Source: Propionivibrio limicola (GTDB lineage: Bacteria > Pseudomonadota > Gammaproteobacteria > Burkholderiales > Rhodocyclaceae). From it: a DNA stretch of 64,000 bases. The notes below the pieces were generated by a model, which made no database searches, was not told the DNA's origin, and saw nothing but the letters and a program-made list of their open reading frames with translations. The position numbers were made by a program, and so were the translations under genes. Positions 45,520 to 54,755 of this stretch are shown one piece after another. The stretch is taken from NCBI RefSeq assembly GCF_009469695.1, contig NZ_SSSR01000015.1, positions 1-64,000 on the forward strand, read 5' to 3'. The stretch's first letter is position 1; each line of letters opens with the position of its first letter.

Positions 45520-47937
45520 ATGCGCACCTTCATTCTCGCTTTTGCCGGCGGAATTCTCCTGTTGCAGCAGCAGGGCGAATTGCCCGGGACGTCCGTTCTG
45601 TGGGCATTGCTCGGTTTGGTCCTAGTGTTGGTGGTTGGGGCGGTCGGGGCGGCTACCCGGCGCGTCCGGGAATTGCGCGGCGCTGGCCGATCGTTCCGTG
45701 TTCTTTTGCTGATCGTCTGTGGCGCGATCGTCGGCTTCGTCTGGGCGGGTTGGCGCGCCGACGTGCGTCTGCGCGACGCCTTGCCGGAATTTTCCGAAAT
45801 GCGGGATATCCAGGTGACGGGTGTGATCGCCGCCCTGCCGCAGCGCTTCGAACGTGGCGAGCGTTTCGAATTCGATGTCGAATCCGTCAATACGCCCGAC
45901 GTGCTCGTGCCGCAGCGGATTTTCCTGTCGTGGTACCACGGCTGGGATGAACCGGAGAGCGTGGCGGGCGACGGGCGTGACGAGAGCGAAGTGGTTGATC
46001 CAGTCGAAGCGCGGGCCGTTCGTCCGGGCGAGCGCTGGGACTTCACGGTTCGCCTCAAGCGTCCGCACGGCAATGCCAATCCCCACGGCTTTGACTACGA
46101 GGCGCGGCTGCTGGAGCGTTCGATTCGGGCGACGGGCACGATCAGGGCGCGTGCACCGATGCAAAAGCGGGAGGCGTTCGTCTGGCGCCCCGCCTACGTG
46201 GTCGAGCGGTTGCGGGACACTCTGCGCAGCCGTTTTTTCTCCGAACTGCCGGGCGCGCCGTATGTCGGCGTGCTGGCGGCGCTGGCGATCGGCGATCAGC
46301 GCGGGATTCCGGCCGCCCAATGGCAAGTCTTCAACCGGACCGGAATTGCCCACCTCGTCTCGATCTCCGGTTTGCATGTGACGATGATCGCCGGCCTCTT
46401 TGCGGCACTCATCAACTGGTTGTGGCGGTATAGCGAATGGACGATGCACCGGTGGCCGGCGCAGAAAGCCGCCGTCGTGGCCGGGGCGTTGGCGGCATTT
46501 CTGTATGCGCTGCTGGCAGGGTTCGAGGTGCCGGCCCAACGGACGTTTTACATGCTTTTCGTTGTCGCTCTGGCGCTTCTGTCAAACCGCCATTTGGGCG
46601 TCAGCCGGGTGTTGGCGTTGGCGCTGTTCACGGTTCTCCTGATTGACCCATGGGCTATCTTGGTGACCGGTTTCTGGCTTTCCTTCGGTGCGGTGGCGGT
46701 GCTTTTTTACGTGAGCACGGCGCGTGTGGGGGGAAGTGCGGATGCTCGCGGTGTGCGCGAGTTGATTGCACAGTGGGGGGCAATGCAATGGGCCGTGACG
46801 ATCGGCAGCCTGCCGCTGCTGCTTTTCTTCTTCCAGCAATTTTCGCTCGTCTCGCCATTGGCCAATGCTGTTGCGATTCCCGTTATCAGTTTCGTGGTGA
46901 CACCGCTGGCGCTGGTCTATGCCGTGCTGCCGTGGCCGCCGTTGCTGCATTTCGACCACTGGTTGATGACTCTGTTGATGGAGCTGCTCGACACGCTGGC
47001 GACGTGGCCGCTCTGGCAGCAGCCGGTGCCGCCGCTCTGGGCATTGATCGTTGCGGCGCTAGGCGTTGTCTGGCTGTTGTTGCCGCGCGGTTTTCCGGCG
47101 CGCTGGATCGGGTGCTTTCTGCTGTTGCCGGCGCTCTTTCTGCCGCCACCGCGCCCCCCTTCCGGCGAAGCGTGGGTCGATGTGCTCGATGTCGGGCAGG
47201 GTCTGGCGGTCGCCGTACGCACCGCCGGCCACACGCTGCTTTACGACACGGGGCCGCTCTACAGTGCCGAGAGCAGCGCCGGACAGCGTGTGGTGGTGCC
47301 TTATCTCCGCGCGCTTGGCGTGCAGCGCCTCGATGCGCTGGTCGTCTCGCACCGGGACAAGGATCATTCCGGTGGCGTGGCGGCGATTCGGGAGGCGCTG
47401 GCAGTCGATCACATCATTTCGTCGATGACCGAACTCGACGGCGAGCGATGCGTCGCCGGGCAGCGCTGGGAGTGGGATGGCGTACGGTTCATGATTCTGC
47501 ATCCGGATGCCGGCGACTATTCAGCAACGGGGAAAAAGACACCGAAGCCGAATAATCTGAGCTGCGTGCTGCGCATCGAGAACGGGCGGGGCAGTGTGTT
47601 GCTGGCGGCGGATATCGAGACAGCCGACGAGAAGGCGGTGATCGCGCGTTTCGGCGGCCAGTTGCACAGCGATGTGTTGCAGGTCGCACACCACGGCGGG
47701 CGCGGATCGTCATCCGAAGAATTCATTGCCGCCGTGGCGCCGGCGCACGCGGTATTTTCCGCCGGCTACCGCAATTCATTCCGCCATCCCCGGCCCGAAG
47801 TGCTGGAACGTTATAAGTCGAGCCGCCATTGGCGAACCGATCAGGACGGCGCCGTGCGGATCGTGCTGAATGCCGGCCAGGCGCCCGGCGTCACCGGCTG
47901 GCGGCAAGAGAGCCGCCGCTATTGGCACCAACGCTAA
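45520..47937 (+). CDS. comEC: DNA internalization-related competence protein ComEC/Rec2
   Basis: ComEC is the inner-membrane channel for single-stranded DNA in natural transformation. The 805-residue protein has an N-terminal hydrophobic and OB-like region (about 1-215) and the Competence domain with HLVSISGLHVTMIAGL and many membrane segments (about 225-540). A C-terminal metallo-beta-lactamase-like domain follows, with VVSHRDKDHSGG (the HxDxDH motif), VLLAADI and VAHHGGRGSS. All three parts look intact, so uptake competence is possible. It is followed by an unusual intergenic repeat. Confidence 0.95.
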   Translation: MRTFILAFAGGILLLQQQGELPGTSVLWALLGLVLVLVVGAVGAATRRVRELRGAGRSFRVLLLIVCGAIVGFVWAGWRADVRLRDALPEFSEMRDIQVTGVIAALPQRFERGERFEFDVESVNTPDVLVPQRIFLSWYHGWDEPESVAGDGRDESEVVDPVEARAVRPGERWDFTVRLKRPHGNANPHGFDYEARLLERSIRATGTIRARAPMQKREAFVWRPAYVVERLRDTLRSRFFSELPGAPYVGVLAALAIGDQRGIPAAQWQVFNRTGIAHLVSISGLHVTMIAGLFAALINWLWRYSEWTMHRWPAQKAAVVAGALAAFLYALLAGFEVPAQRTFYMLFVVALALLSNRHLGVSRVLALALFTVLLIDPWAILVTGFWLSFGAVAVLFYVSTARVGGSADARGVRELIAQWGAMQWAVTIGSLPLLLFFFQQFSLVSPLANAVAIPVISFVVTPLALVYAVLPWPPLLHFDHWLMTLLMELLDTLATWPLWQQPVPPLWALIVAALGVVWLLLPRGFPARWIGCFLLLPALFLPPPRPPSGEAWVDVLDVGQGLAVAVRTAGHTLLYDTGPLYSAESSAGQRVVVPYLRALGVQRLDALVVSHRDKDHSGGVAAIREALAVDHIISSMTELDGERCVAGQRWEWDGVRFMILHPDAGDYSATGKKTPKPNNLSCVLRIENGRGSVLLAADIETADEKAVIARFGGQLHSDVLQVAHHGGRGSSSEEFIAAVAPAHAVFSAGYRNSFRHPRPEVLERYKSSRHWRTDQDGAVRIVLNAGQAPGVTGWRQESRRYWHQR

Positions 47938-47986
47938 AAATGGCTTGCCTGGTTGTCGGATTGATCGTGACTGACTAATAGTCTAT

Positions 47987-48132
47987 AAACCGCACCTGAC
48001 GCAGAGCACGGTAGGCAGGGAAAATCTTTGAGAACGCAGGAAAGAACCACAAACCCTGTCTCTCCCATAGAGCGAAAATGCCCATTCTCTGCGTTCTCTG
48101 TATCTCTGCGACCTCTGCGTCGAAAGCGGTTT
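47987..48132. repeat. Long hyphenated inverted repeat built on CTCTGCGT-like words
   Basis: In the 266-bp gap after comEC, three sets of arms nest concentrically: 47987-47993 with 48126-48132, 47998-48006 with 48113-48121, and 48030-48039 with 48089-48098 (7, 9 and 10 bp, all perfect). The right arm repeats CTCTGCG-type words (ctctgcgttctc, then atctctgcgacctctgcgtc). The whole would fold into a branched rod of about 146 nt. No coding frame is supported. It lacks a T-run, so it is not a simple terminator. Confidence 0.65.
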
Positions 48133-48203
48133 TAACGGAGGTTTTCAGGATGATTCATTCCTGAAAAAGCGATGAATCGAAAACAATTCAGGAAGGTCGT
48201 GCT

Positions 48204-49391
48204 GTGAGTGTTGAATCCGCGAAAACCGAAGAAAATCGAGAGAAAATTTCCTGGTGTGAGGTGCACGATGGGGCTGAGCATGCCGCGCACTGGCGATCGG
48301 AAGCCGGTCTGCTGCCGCCGAAGCGTGTGCAGGTGGCGGACGATACGCTGACGGCCGATGCGGCTTATAGCCTGGCCTGTGAGGGCACGGCGTTGTTGTG
48401 GCGCGGTGATTTCCAGAATGCGAGGCAGCTGCTGCAGGCGATGGCACGGCGGTTCGACAAAAGCAACGCCAGGAAACGCGGCCAACCGGCGCCGGCATTG
48501 CCCGAGCTGCCGGATGCTTTTCACCGCCAGCGCATGGCGCAGGCGCAGCGCTCGCGCATTCTCGGCATGCTGCTGATTCCCTTTGAAGCCGGGCACGTGA
48601 TTCCCTTGCGGCGTGCGCCGGATGTTCATCAGGCGTGCGCGGAAGTTTACGGCCCAGCGGATGCGCCGTACGTGGCCTCGTTGCGCGAGGTGCAGGGGTT
48701 GATCGGCGCGCACGAGTGGCGCAAGAAAGGGGTCGAAATCCCGGCGCTGGGCGGGCGCATTCATCCGCATTACGGCGTTTTCTCGCCGGTGCGTGGTGAA
48801 TACGTGGCGCTCGTTGCCCAGGCGCCGTTGCCGAAGGCGCTGGTGTCGAACGGCGTGGCTTTCGATATCGGCACCGGTACGGGCGTTTTGGCCGCCGTGT
48901 TGGCGCGGCGTGGCATTGCGCAGGTGGTGGCCACGGATCAGGACAAAAGGGCGCTGGCGTGTGCTCGCGAAAATCTTGCCCGCTTGGGCGTTGAGCAACA
49001 GGTGCAGTTGCAGCGGGCCGATTTGTTTCCTGCTGGCCGGGCGCCGCTCGTTGTCTGCAATCCGCCGTGGGTGCCGGCGCGCCCGAGTTCGCCGCTCGAA
49101 TACGCCGTTTATGACCCCGACAGCCGGATGTTGCGCGGTTTCCTCAATGGCTTGGCCGCGCATCTGAGCGATGGCGGAGAGGGCTGGCTGATCATCTCCG
49201 ACCTCGCCGAACACCTGAAGCTGCGTTCGCGCGAGACGCTGCTCGGCTGGATCGAAGCGGCCGGACTTGAAGTGCTGGGGCGGCTCGATGTGCGGCCAAC
49301 GCACCCGAAAGCGATGGATGTCAGCGATCCACTCCACTTTGCCCGGGCCGTCGAGGTGACGTCGCTGTGGCGACTCGGCTGCCGGTCTTGA
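48204..49391 (+). CDS. Class I SAM-dependent methyltransferase (NPPW type)
   Basis: This 395-residue protein has an N-terminal extension (about 1-210) and a C-terminal methyltransferase fold. That fold has the SAM motif FDIGTGTGVLAAVLARRG, acidic D in VVATDQDKRAL and the catalytic NPPW (VVCNPPWVPAR). NPPY/W enzymes methylate amide or exocyclic nitrogens in RNA, DNA or protein, so an RsmC/RlmG- or PrmB-like role is possible. The start is GTG with GGAAGG upstream. A long minus-strand frame over the same region looks like shadow. Confidence 0.8.
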   Translation: MSVESAKTEENREKISWCEVHDGAEHAAHWRSEAGLLPPKRVQVADDTLTADAAYSLACEGTALLWRGDFQNARQLLQAMARRFDKSNARKRGQPAPALPELPDAFHRQRMAQAQRSRILGMLLIPFEAGHVIPLRRAPDVHQACAEVYGPADAPYVASLREVQGLIGAHEWRKKGVEIPALGGRIHPHYGVFSPVRGEYVALVAQAPLPKALVSNGVAFDIGTGTGVLAAVLARRGIAQVVATDQDKRALACARENLARLGVEQQVQLQRADLFPAGRAPLVVCNPPWVPARPSSPLEYAVYDPDSRMLRGFLNGLAAHLSDGGEGWLIISDLAEHLKLRSRETLLGWIEAAGLEVLGRLDVRPTHPKAMDVSDPLHFARAVEVTSLWRLGCRS

Positions 49392-49401
49392 ATCAATCGA
49401 A

Positions 49402-49439
49402 CCGCCATTCCGTCGGGGGGCGGAGTGTTGGAATGGCGG
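49402..49439. terminator. Hairpin between convergent methyltransferase and ygfZ genes
   Basis: CCGCCATTCC (49402-49411) pairs perfectly with GGAATGGCGG (49430-49439) around an 18-base loop in the 64-bp gap. There is no T-run, so termination is uncertain; it may define both 3' ends. Confidence 0.4.
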
Positions 49440-49455
49440 CTGAAACGAAGCGGAG

Positions 49456-50484
49456 TTATTCCACTACGACGGGAACGAAGTGGCTCAATACGCGCTGGTT
49501 CCCGGTGATCTCGACGGCCGGAACCGCGCCAGCGTCGTTCTCCAGCACGACAGCAAGGCCGTCATAGCCGCCGTCCGGCGCCGGGGCTGCGTTGGCGACC
49601 ATGCCGCATGCCTGATCGGGGGCTCCCGGTGCATGCAAAACATTGCCCGCTGCGACCGGCCCATCGGCATGAAAACGGTAAAGATGGCGTTTGACCTTGC
49701 CAAGATAATGCGTACGGGCGATGACTTCCTGTCCCGGATAGCAGCCCTTTTTGAAACTGACGCCGCCGATCGTGTCGAAATTGACCATTTGCGGCACGAA
49801 GGCTTCCTTGGTCGGCTCGCTGATGAGCGGGATGCCGGCCTGGATGTCCAGCCATTGCCAGACCGTTGTGCCGGCCGGGCGGGCGATGGCGGTTAGTTGT
49901 TTCCAGACGTCGCTGACCGTGTCGACGGGAATGGCAAGGATGAACCGCTTGTCGTCGAGCCGGATGACGGTCGCACCATTTGCCGCCGCCGTTGCCATTG
50001 CAACGGACGGGACGGGCAGCCCGGCGTTCTGCAGGGCGCGCTCCGCCTCGGGGCCGGACAGGCCGACGAACTCGAAGTCATCAGAGCGCCTGGCGATCTT
50101 GACCTTGGAGCGCAGGACGTAGATTTGCAGGCGTTTCTGAATGGCGTCGAGCAAATCGGCGGAGAGGAGGGTGCGGTAGTCGGTGCCGTCGCGGTACACG
50201 ACAAAGCTGGCCAGCATCCGGCCTTTCGCCGAACACCAGCTCGAATGTTGCGCCTGATCGGCCCCCAGATGATTGACGTCGCTCGTCAGCTGGTTTTGCA
50301 GGTAGGTTTTGGCCTCGTCGCCGCTGAATTCAAGCAGGCCAAGGTGGGTCAGGGGAGAGACAACCGTTGCATTGCGAGCCGCGCCAAGTTCGGCTGCGAG
50401 GTCGCCAAAGTCCGTGACAAGGCCGCTGTCGCTATCGATACGGGCGCCGTTTGCGCCGAGGAATTCTTGCCAACGTGGGGTCAT
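49456..50484 (-). CDS. ygfZ: Folate-binding YgfZ-family protein
   Basis: YgfZ uses folate to support iron-sulfur cluster enzymes. The 342-residue protein has the diagnostic GVSFKKGCYPGQEVIARTHYLG motif with its conserved Cys. The N-terminal GcvT-like fold includes LGLLEFSGDEAKTYLQNQLTSDV. It is divergent from mltG with a 200-bp gap in which I see no clear promoter or operator. Confidence 0.93.
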   Translation of the reverse strand: MTPRWQEFLGANGARIDSDSGLVTDFGDLAAELGAARNATVVSPLTHLGLLEFSGDEAKTYLQNQLTSDVNHLGADQAQHSSWCSAKGRMLASFVVYRDGTDYRTLLSADLLDAIQKRLQIYVLRSKVKIARRSDDFEFVGLSGPEAERALQNAGLPVPSVAMATAAANGATVIRLDDKRFILAIPVDTVSDVWKQLTAIARPAGTTVWQWLDIQAGIPLISEPTKEAFVPQMVNFDTIGGVSFKKGCYPGQEVIARTHYLGKVKRHLYRFHADGPVAAGNVLHAPGAPDQACGMVANAAPAPDGGYDGLAVVLENDAGAVPAVEITGNQRVLSHFVPVVVE

Positions 50485-50684
50485 CGTAAAAATCCGTCTG
50501 GTTTCAGGAGGTTTGAGTACCGGGGCGCCGTGTCCGTCGTGCCTGCCTGCGACACGCTCACGTACTCCCGTCGTAAAAATACGCTGTCAGTCACTCCGAC
50601 AGGCGCAGGCCCGCATCGGTTCAGTGATGATCGGCTATTATATCGCCTCCCCAAAATGCCTCGGCCCTGCTTGATCCGCCATTC

Positions 50685-51707
50685 ATGTTCAAGATTCTCA
50701 AGATTCTCGCGATGCTCTGTGCGCTGTTGGTGGCGGTGGGCGCGGGCGGCTTTTATTGGCTGGCTTCGTCGCCCATTCCGCTGGCAAGTGAGCGGGCCGA
50801 ATTTCATGTCACCTACGGCAAGGGGATGAGTGCCGTCGCACGCGAGATCGCGGCGTCTGGCGTGCCGGTGGATCCGTGGATGCTGATCCTGCTTGGCAAA
50901 GTGTATGGCGTCGAATCGTCGATCAAGGCCGGGAGTTACGAAATCAGCCGGGGCGTCACGCCGCTGGAGTTGTTGCGCAAGCTGACGAGCGGCGATGTGA
51001 CGCAAGGCGAAATCGTTTTCATCGAGGGCTGGAACTTCCGGCAGATAAGGGCGCGGCTCGAAGCCCATCCGGATCTTCGTCATGACACCCGTGGTCTGCC
51101 CGAAGCCGAAATCATGCGAATGATCGGAGCGCCGGCCAGTTCGGCCGAAGGGATGTTCTTCCCCGACACTTACCTGTTTTCCAAACAGACGAGTGACGTT
51201 GATGTGCTGGCACGGGCCTACCGGGCGATGCAGCAGCAACTGTCCCGCGAGTGGGCGGCGCGGGCGGCTGGCCTGCCATATGCCGACCCCTATCAGGCGC
51301 TCATCATGGCATCGATTGTCGAGAAGGAAACCGGGCGTCAAGAGGATCGTTCGTACGTGGCGTCCGTGTTCGTCAATCGTCTGCGTCTCGGCATGCGCCT
51401 GCAGACCGATCCGACGGTGATTTACGGCGTCGGGGAAGATTTTGACGGCAACCTGCGCAAGCGCGATCTGCTGGCGGATACGCCGTACAACACTTATACC
51501 CGTGCCGGTTTGCCGCCGACGCCGATTGCCATGCCCGGCCTCGCGTCGTTGCGCGCCGCCGTCAATCCGGCGCCGGGGCGGGCGCTGTATTTCGTCGCAC
51601 GCGGCGATGGCAGCAGCCAGTTTTCGGAAACACTCGAACAACACAATCAGGCGGTCAACCGCTATCAGCGTCGCGGCCAGCGCACGCGCGATGGCGGCGA
51701 CAAGTGA
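50685..51707 (+). CDS. mltG: Endolytic murein transglycosylase MltG
   Basis: MltG cleaves nascent glycan strands at the inner membrane. The 340-residue protein has an N-terminal membrane anchor (about 1-25). The YceG domain includes [27 protein letters not shown] and [11 protein letters not shown]. The catalytic Glu region follows ([16 protein letters not shown]), then [19 protein letters not shown] and [18 protein letters not shown]. Its stop overlaps the tmk start. Confidence 0.95.
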   Translation: MFKILKILAMLCALLVAVGAGGFYWLASSPIPLASERAEFHVTYGKGMSAVAREIAASGVPVDPWMLILLGKVYGVESSIKAGSYEISRGVTPLELLRKLTSGDVTQGEIVFIEGWNFRQIRARLEAHPDLRHDTRGLPEAEIMRMIGAPASSAEGMFFPDTYLFSKQTSDVDVLARAYRAMQQQLSREWAARAAGLPYADPYQALIMASIVEKETGRQEDRSYVASVFVNRLRLGMRLQTDPTVIYGVGEDFDGNLRKRDLLADTPYNTYTRAGLPPTPIAMPGLASLRAAVNPAPGRALYFVARGDGSSQFSETLEQHNQAVNRYQRRGQRTRDGGDK

Positions 51708-52354
51708 GGAAGCCGTTGGAACAGAACAATCAAACCGTTCAGCGCGGGAAATTCATTACCTTTGAAGGGATCGACGGCGCGGGCAAGAGTACGCACATCG
51801 CGGCGGTCGTCGAATTCATCAAGAGCCATGGGCTGGCCGTCGTTTCCACGCGCGAGCCCGGCGGCACGCCGCTGGGCGAGAAACTGCGCGAACTGCTGCT
51901 GCACGAAGAAATGCATCTCGAAACCGAGGCGCTGTTGATGTTCGCCGCGCGGCGCGAACATCTGGCGCGGGTGATCGAGCCGGCCCTGGCGCGCGGCGAC
52001 TGGGTCGTCTGCGACCGTTTCAGCGATGCGACCTATGCGTATCAGGGCGGCGGGCGCGGGCTCGACAAGATCAAGTTCGAGACCCTCGAAGCGTGGGTGC
52101 ACGGGCATCTGCATCCCGATCTGACCTTCCTTTTCGACGTGCCGCCCGCCGTGGCCAGCCAACGCATCGCGGCGCAGGGGCGGGATCTCGACAAGTTCGA
52201 GCAGGAGCGCACCGATTTTCATGCGCGGGTGCGGCAGGCTTACCTCGAACGGGCTGCGGCGGCTCCGCAACGCATTCAGGTCATCAACGCCGACCAGCCG
52301 CTGGAGGTGATTCGGCAGCAGGTGCTGGATATCATCAATCAGCGCGGCGTGTGA
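51704..52354 (+). CDS. tmk: Thymidylate kinase
   Basis: It phosphorylates dTMP to dTDP. The 216-residue form has the P-loop [30 protein letters not shown], the [18 protein letters not shown] region and a LID. The GTG overlaps the mltG stop (GTGA). A TTG four codons later (51716) is an alternative, since GAGGAAG lies just before it. The mltG-tmk-holB order is common in proteobacteria. Confidence 0.95.
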   Translation: MRKPLEQNNQTVQRGKFITFEGIDGAGKSTHIAAVVEFIKSHGLAVVSTREPGGTPLGEKLRELLLHEEMHLETEALLMFAARREHLARVIEPALARGDWVVCDRFSDATYAYQGGGRGLDKIKFETLEAWVHGHLHPDLTFLFDVPPAVASQRIAAQGRDLDKFEQERTDFHARVRQAYLERAAAAPQRIQVINADQPLEVIRQQVLDIINQRGV

Positions 52355-52357
52355 TCC

Positions 52358-53407
52358 ATGAACATCATTGATCTACATCAGGACGTTTGGGCGCAGCTCG
52401 TTGCGCGGCGCAGCCGCCTGCCGCATGCCTTGCTGATTACCGGACAGCGTGGGATCGGCAAGTTCGAACTTGCCCGACGTTTCGCCGAGTCGTTGTTGTG
52501 CGAACAGCCGACGTCGGGCCAGGAAGCTTGCGGTGCGTGTATCGCCTGCGGCTGGCTGGCGCAAGGCAATCATCCGGATTTCCGTTTGCTGCAGCCCGAG
52601 GCGATGGCCGACGAGGACGATGTTACGGTGGAGCCGGGATCGGGCAAGAAAAAACCGAGTCAGCAGATCAAGATCGAGCAGGTGCGCGATCTCGACGATT
52701 TCCTGCACGTCGGAACCCACCGGCAAGGCGTGCGCATCGTCCTGATCCATCCGGCCGAGGCGATGAACCGGGCGACGGCCAACTCGCTGCTCAAGTCGCT
52801 CGAAGAGCCGATCGAGGGAACGCTGTTCATCCTCGTCTCCAGCGAGCCGGCGCGGCTGTTGCCGACGATCCGCAGCCGCTGCCAATCGATCGCTGTACCC
52901 CAGCCGGCGCATGCGAATGCGGTTGCATGGCTGGCCGCAGCCGGTGTGCGCGACGCCGAGCACTGGCTGGCGCTGGCGGGTGGTTCGCCGCTGCTGGCCG
53001 CCGAACTCGGTCGCAGCGACGAACGGGAATTGCTCGATTCGCTCGTCTCCCATCTGGCGCAAGGCAGTGCGCTTGATGCGCTGGCTGCCGCTGCCGCCGT
53101 CGATCGGGTGGTCAAGGCGGACAAACGCCCGGCTCCGCTCAGGCGTCTGCTCGAATGGTCGCAGAAGTGGATGTTCGACCTGTCGCTGGTCCATGCGGGG
53201 CTTGCGCCGCGCTACTTCCGTTCCGAGATGCCGCGCCTGCAAAATCTGGTGCGCGAGAGCGATGGCATTGGCGTACTGGGCTTTGGCCGGAAAGCGCTAC
53301 AATACCGGGCGATTTGTGAGCAACCCTTGAACAGCCGCTTGTTTCTTGAGGAGTTTTTCCTGAGTTACCGGGCGCTGTTCCACACCCCACGAGGTGGAAA
53401 TGTCTGA
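52358..53407 (+). CDS. holB: DNA polymerase III delta-prime subunit
   Basis: This clamp-loader subunit of 349 residues has an AAA+ fold with LITGQRGIGKFELARRFAE. A four-cysteine zinc module includes CGACIACGW, and VLIHPAEAMNRATANSLLKSLEEP and IRSRCQSI are present. It starts four bases after tmk and overlaps pilZ by eight bases. Confidence 0.95.
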   Translation: MNIIDLHQDVWAQLVARRSRLPHALLITGQRGIGKFELARRFAESLLCEQPTSGQEACGACIACGWLAQGNHPDFRLLQPEAMADEDDVTVEPGSGKKKPSQQIKIEQVRDLDDFLHVGTHRQGVRIVLIHPAEAMNRATANSLLKSLEEPIEGTLFILVSSEPARLLPTIRSRCQSIAVPQPAHANAVAWLAAAGVRDAEHWLALAGGSPLLAAELGRSDERELLDSLVSHLAQGSALDALAAAAAVDRVVKADKRPAPLRRLLEWSQKWMFDLSLVHAGLAPRYFRSEMPRLQNLVRESDGIGVLGFGRKALQYRAICEQPLNSRLFLEEFFLSYRALFHTPRGGNV

Positions 53408-53780
53408 CGTTGCCCTAACGAGGCCGGCCGGTTCCGCGATGCCGCGCCCGAGCGTGCTGTCGTTGAACATCAATTCAAAATCGGCGTTGTATGCCGCTTA
53501 TATGCCGGTATTGCGCAACGGCGGGATTTTCATCCCGACGACGCGTTCCTATAACCTCGGTGACGAAGTGTTCATGCTACTCAGCCTGATGGACGATCCG
53601 GTCAAACTGCCGATTGCCGGCACCGTTGTCTGGATTACGCCGCCGGGCGCCCAGAACAGCAAGGCGCAAGGGATCGGCGTGCACTTCAAGAATGATGAAA
53701 GCGGCATCGAAGCCCGGCGCAAGATTGAAGGCATCCTCGGCGGCGTGCTCAATTCCACGCGGCCGACCCATACGCTCTAG
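53400..53780 (+). CDS. pilZ: PilZ-domain protein (type IV pilus/c-di-GMP related)
   Basis: This 126-residue PilZ protein has GGIFIPTTRSYNLGDEVFMLLSLMDD and PIAGTVVWITPPGAQNSKAQGIGVHF. The N-terminal RxxxR c-di-GMP-binding motif is absent, so it matches the original PilZ involved in pilus assembly rather than a nucleotide receptor. GAGGTGG precedes the ATG at 53400. Its TAG stop lies at the outer edge of the following repeat element. Confidence 0.92.
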   Translation: MSDVALTRPAGSAMPRPSVLSLNINSKSALYAAYMPVLRNGGIFIPTTRSYNLGDEVFMLLSLMDDPVKLPIAGTVVWITPPGAQNSKAQGIGVHFKNDESGIEARRKIEGILGGVLNSTRPTHTL

Positions 53781-53931
53781 TCGTCAGTCATGTTGAAGCG
53801 CATGAATAAATGCCTCACCACCAAGGCACCAAGAGCACAAAGACTCACCAAGAAAACAGGGTGTTAACTTGGTGCTCTCTTGGTGTGCTTGGCGCCTTGG
53901 TGGTTCGCTTTTTCCGTTGACTGACGACTAG
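53777..53931. repeat. MITE-like hairpin repeat between pilZ and tatD
   Basis: This 155-bp block is bounded by a perfect 14-bp inverted repeat, CTAGTCGTCAGTCA (53777-53790) with its complement (53918-53931). Inside, imperfect arms (53817-53852 with 53868-53904, roughly 80 percent pairing) consist of reiterated ACCAAG-type words on the left and CTTGGTG-type words on the right. CTAG at both outer edges could be a four-base target duplication. The left CTAG contains the pilZ stop codon. No coding frame is present. Confidence 0.7.
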
Positions 53932-53966
53932 TCGGTCGCTTGTCGAAGTTTTCAAGGTTTCCACGC

Positions 53967-54755
53967 ATGCTCATTGATTCGCATTGCCACATCGATTTTC
54001 CGGAGTTGGCCGGGAATTTGCCGAATGTCCTTGATCTGATGCAGCAGAACGACGTTGCCGCCGCCGTCTGCATCGGTGTCACGCTCGAAGGGTTTCCGCG
54101 CATCCGTGCGCTCGCCGAGGCGCACGCCAACGTGTTCGCGTCGGTGGGGTTGCACCCGGAGAACACGGAAGGGCACGAGCCATCCATCGGAGAGTTGGTG
54201 GAACTGGCGCAGCATCCGAAAGTCATCGCCATCGGCGAGACCGGGCTCGATTACTACTGGCACAAGGACGCCCCGGAATGGCAGCGCGACCGCTTCCGTA
54301 CCCACATCCGCGCCGCCCGCGAAGTCGGCAAGCCGCTCGTGGTGCATAACCGGGAGGCGACCGCCGATACGCTGCGCCTTCTTGGCGAGGAAAACGCGCG
54401 CGATGTGGGCGGCGTCATGCACTGCTTCACCGAGAGCTGGGACGTGGCCGAACAGGTGCTCGACCTTGGTTTCCATATTTCGCTTTCCGGCATCGTAACG
54501 TTCAAGAACGCCCATCTTGTCAAAGAGGTGGCGCAGCGTGTCCCGCTCGATCGTCTGCTCGTTGAAACCGATGCGCCGTATCTCGCCCCCGCGCCTTACC
54601 GTGGCAAGCTCAACCAGCCGGGGTATGTCCGCTATGTGGCGGAGGAAATCGCCCGCTTGCGCGGTATTTCCTGCGATGAGGTTGCGGCGGCGACGACCGA
54701 TAATTTTTTCCGCCTGTTCCCGCAGGCACGCATGTCCGACGGAGCCGGAAAATGA
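53967..54755 (+). CDS. TatD-family deoxyribonuclease
   Basis: This TIM-barrel metallohydrolase of 262 residues has the metal motif MLIDSHCHIDF, SVGLHPENTEGH, IGETGLDYY, VVHNREA, MHCFTES and VETDAPYLAPAP. TatD enzymes act as 3'-5' exonucleases in repair and quality control. The ATG at 53967 fits family starts and has AAGG upstream; a TTG at 53940 would add nine residues. It overlaps the next gene by four bases. Confidence 0.93.
   Translation: MLIDSHCHIDFPELAGNLPNVLDLMQQNDVAAAVCIGVTLEGFPRIRALAEAHANVFASVGLHPENTEGHEPSIGELVELAQHPKVIAIGETGLDYYWHKDAPEWQRDRFRTHIRAAREVGKPLVVHNREATADTLRLLGEENARDVGGVMHCFTESWDVAEQVLDLGFHISLSGIVTFKNAHLVKEVAQRVPLDRLLVETDAPYLAPAPYRGKLNQPGYVRYVAEEIARLRGISCDEVAAATTDNFFRLFPQARMSDGAGK

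Noticed and set aside
48132-49337. A 401-codon minus-strand frame opposite the methyltransferase
   Set aside because: The plus strand has a SAM-binding site and NPPW motif. The minus frame runs into the hairpin repeat and shows no domain.
53811-53910. Possible CRISPR array because of reiterated ACCAAG words
   Set aside because: The words are short, irregular and arranged as one inverted pair. There are no equal-length spacers or direct repeats of 23-40 bp, and no cas genes.
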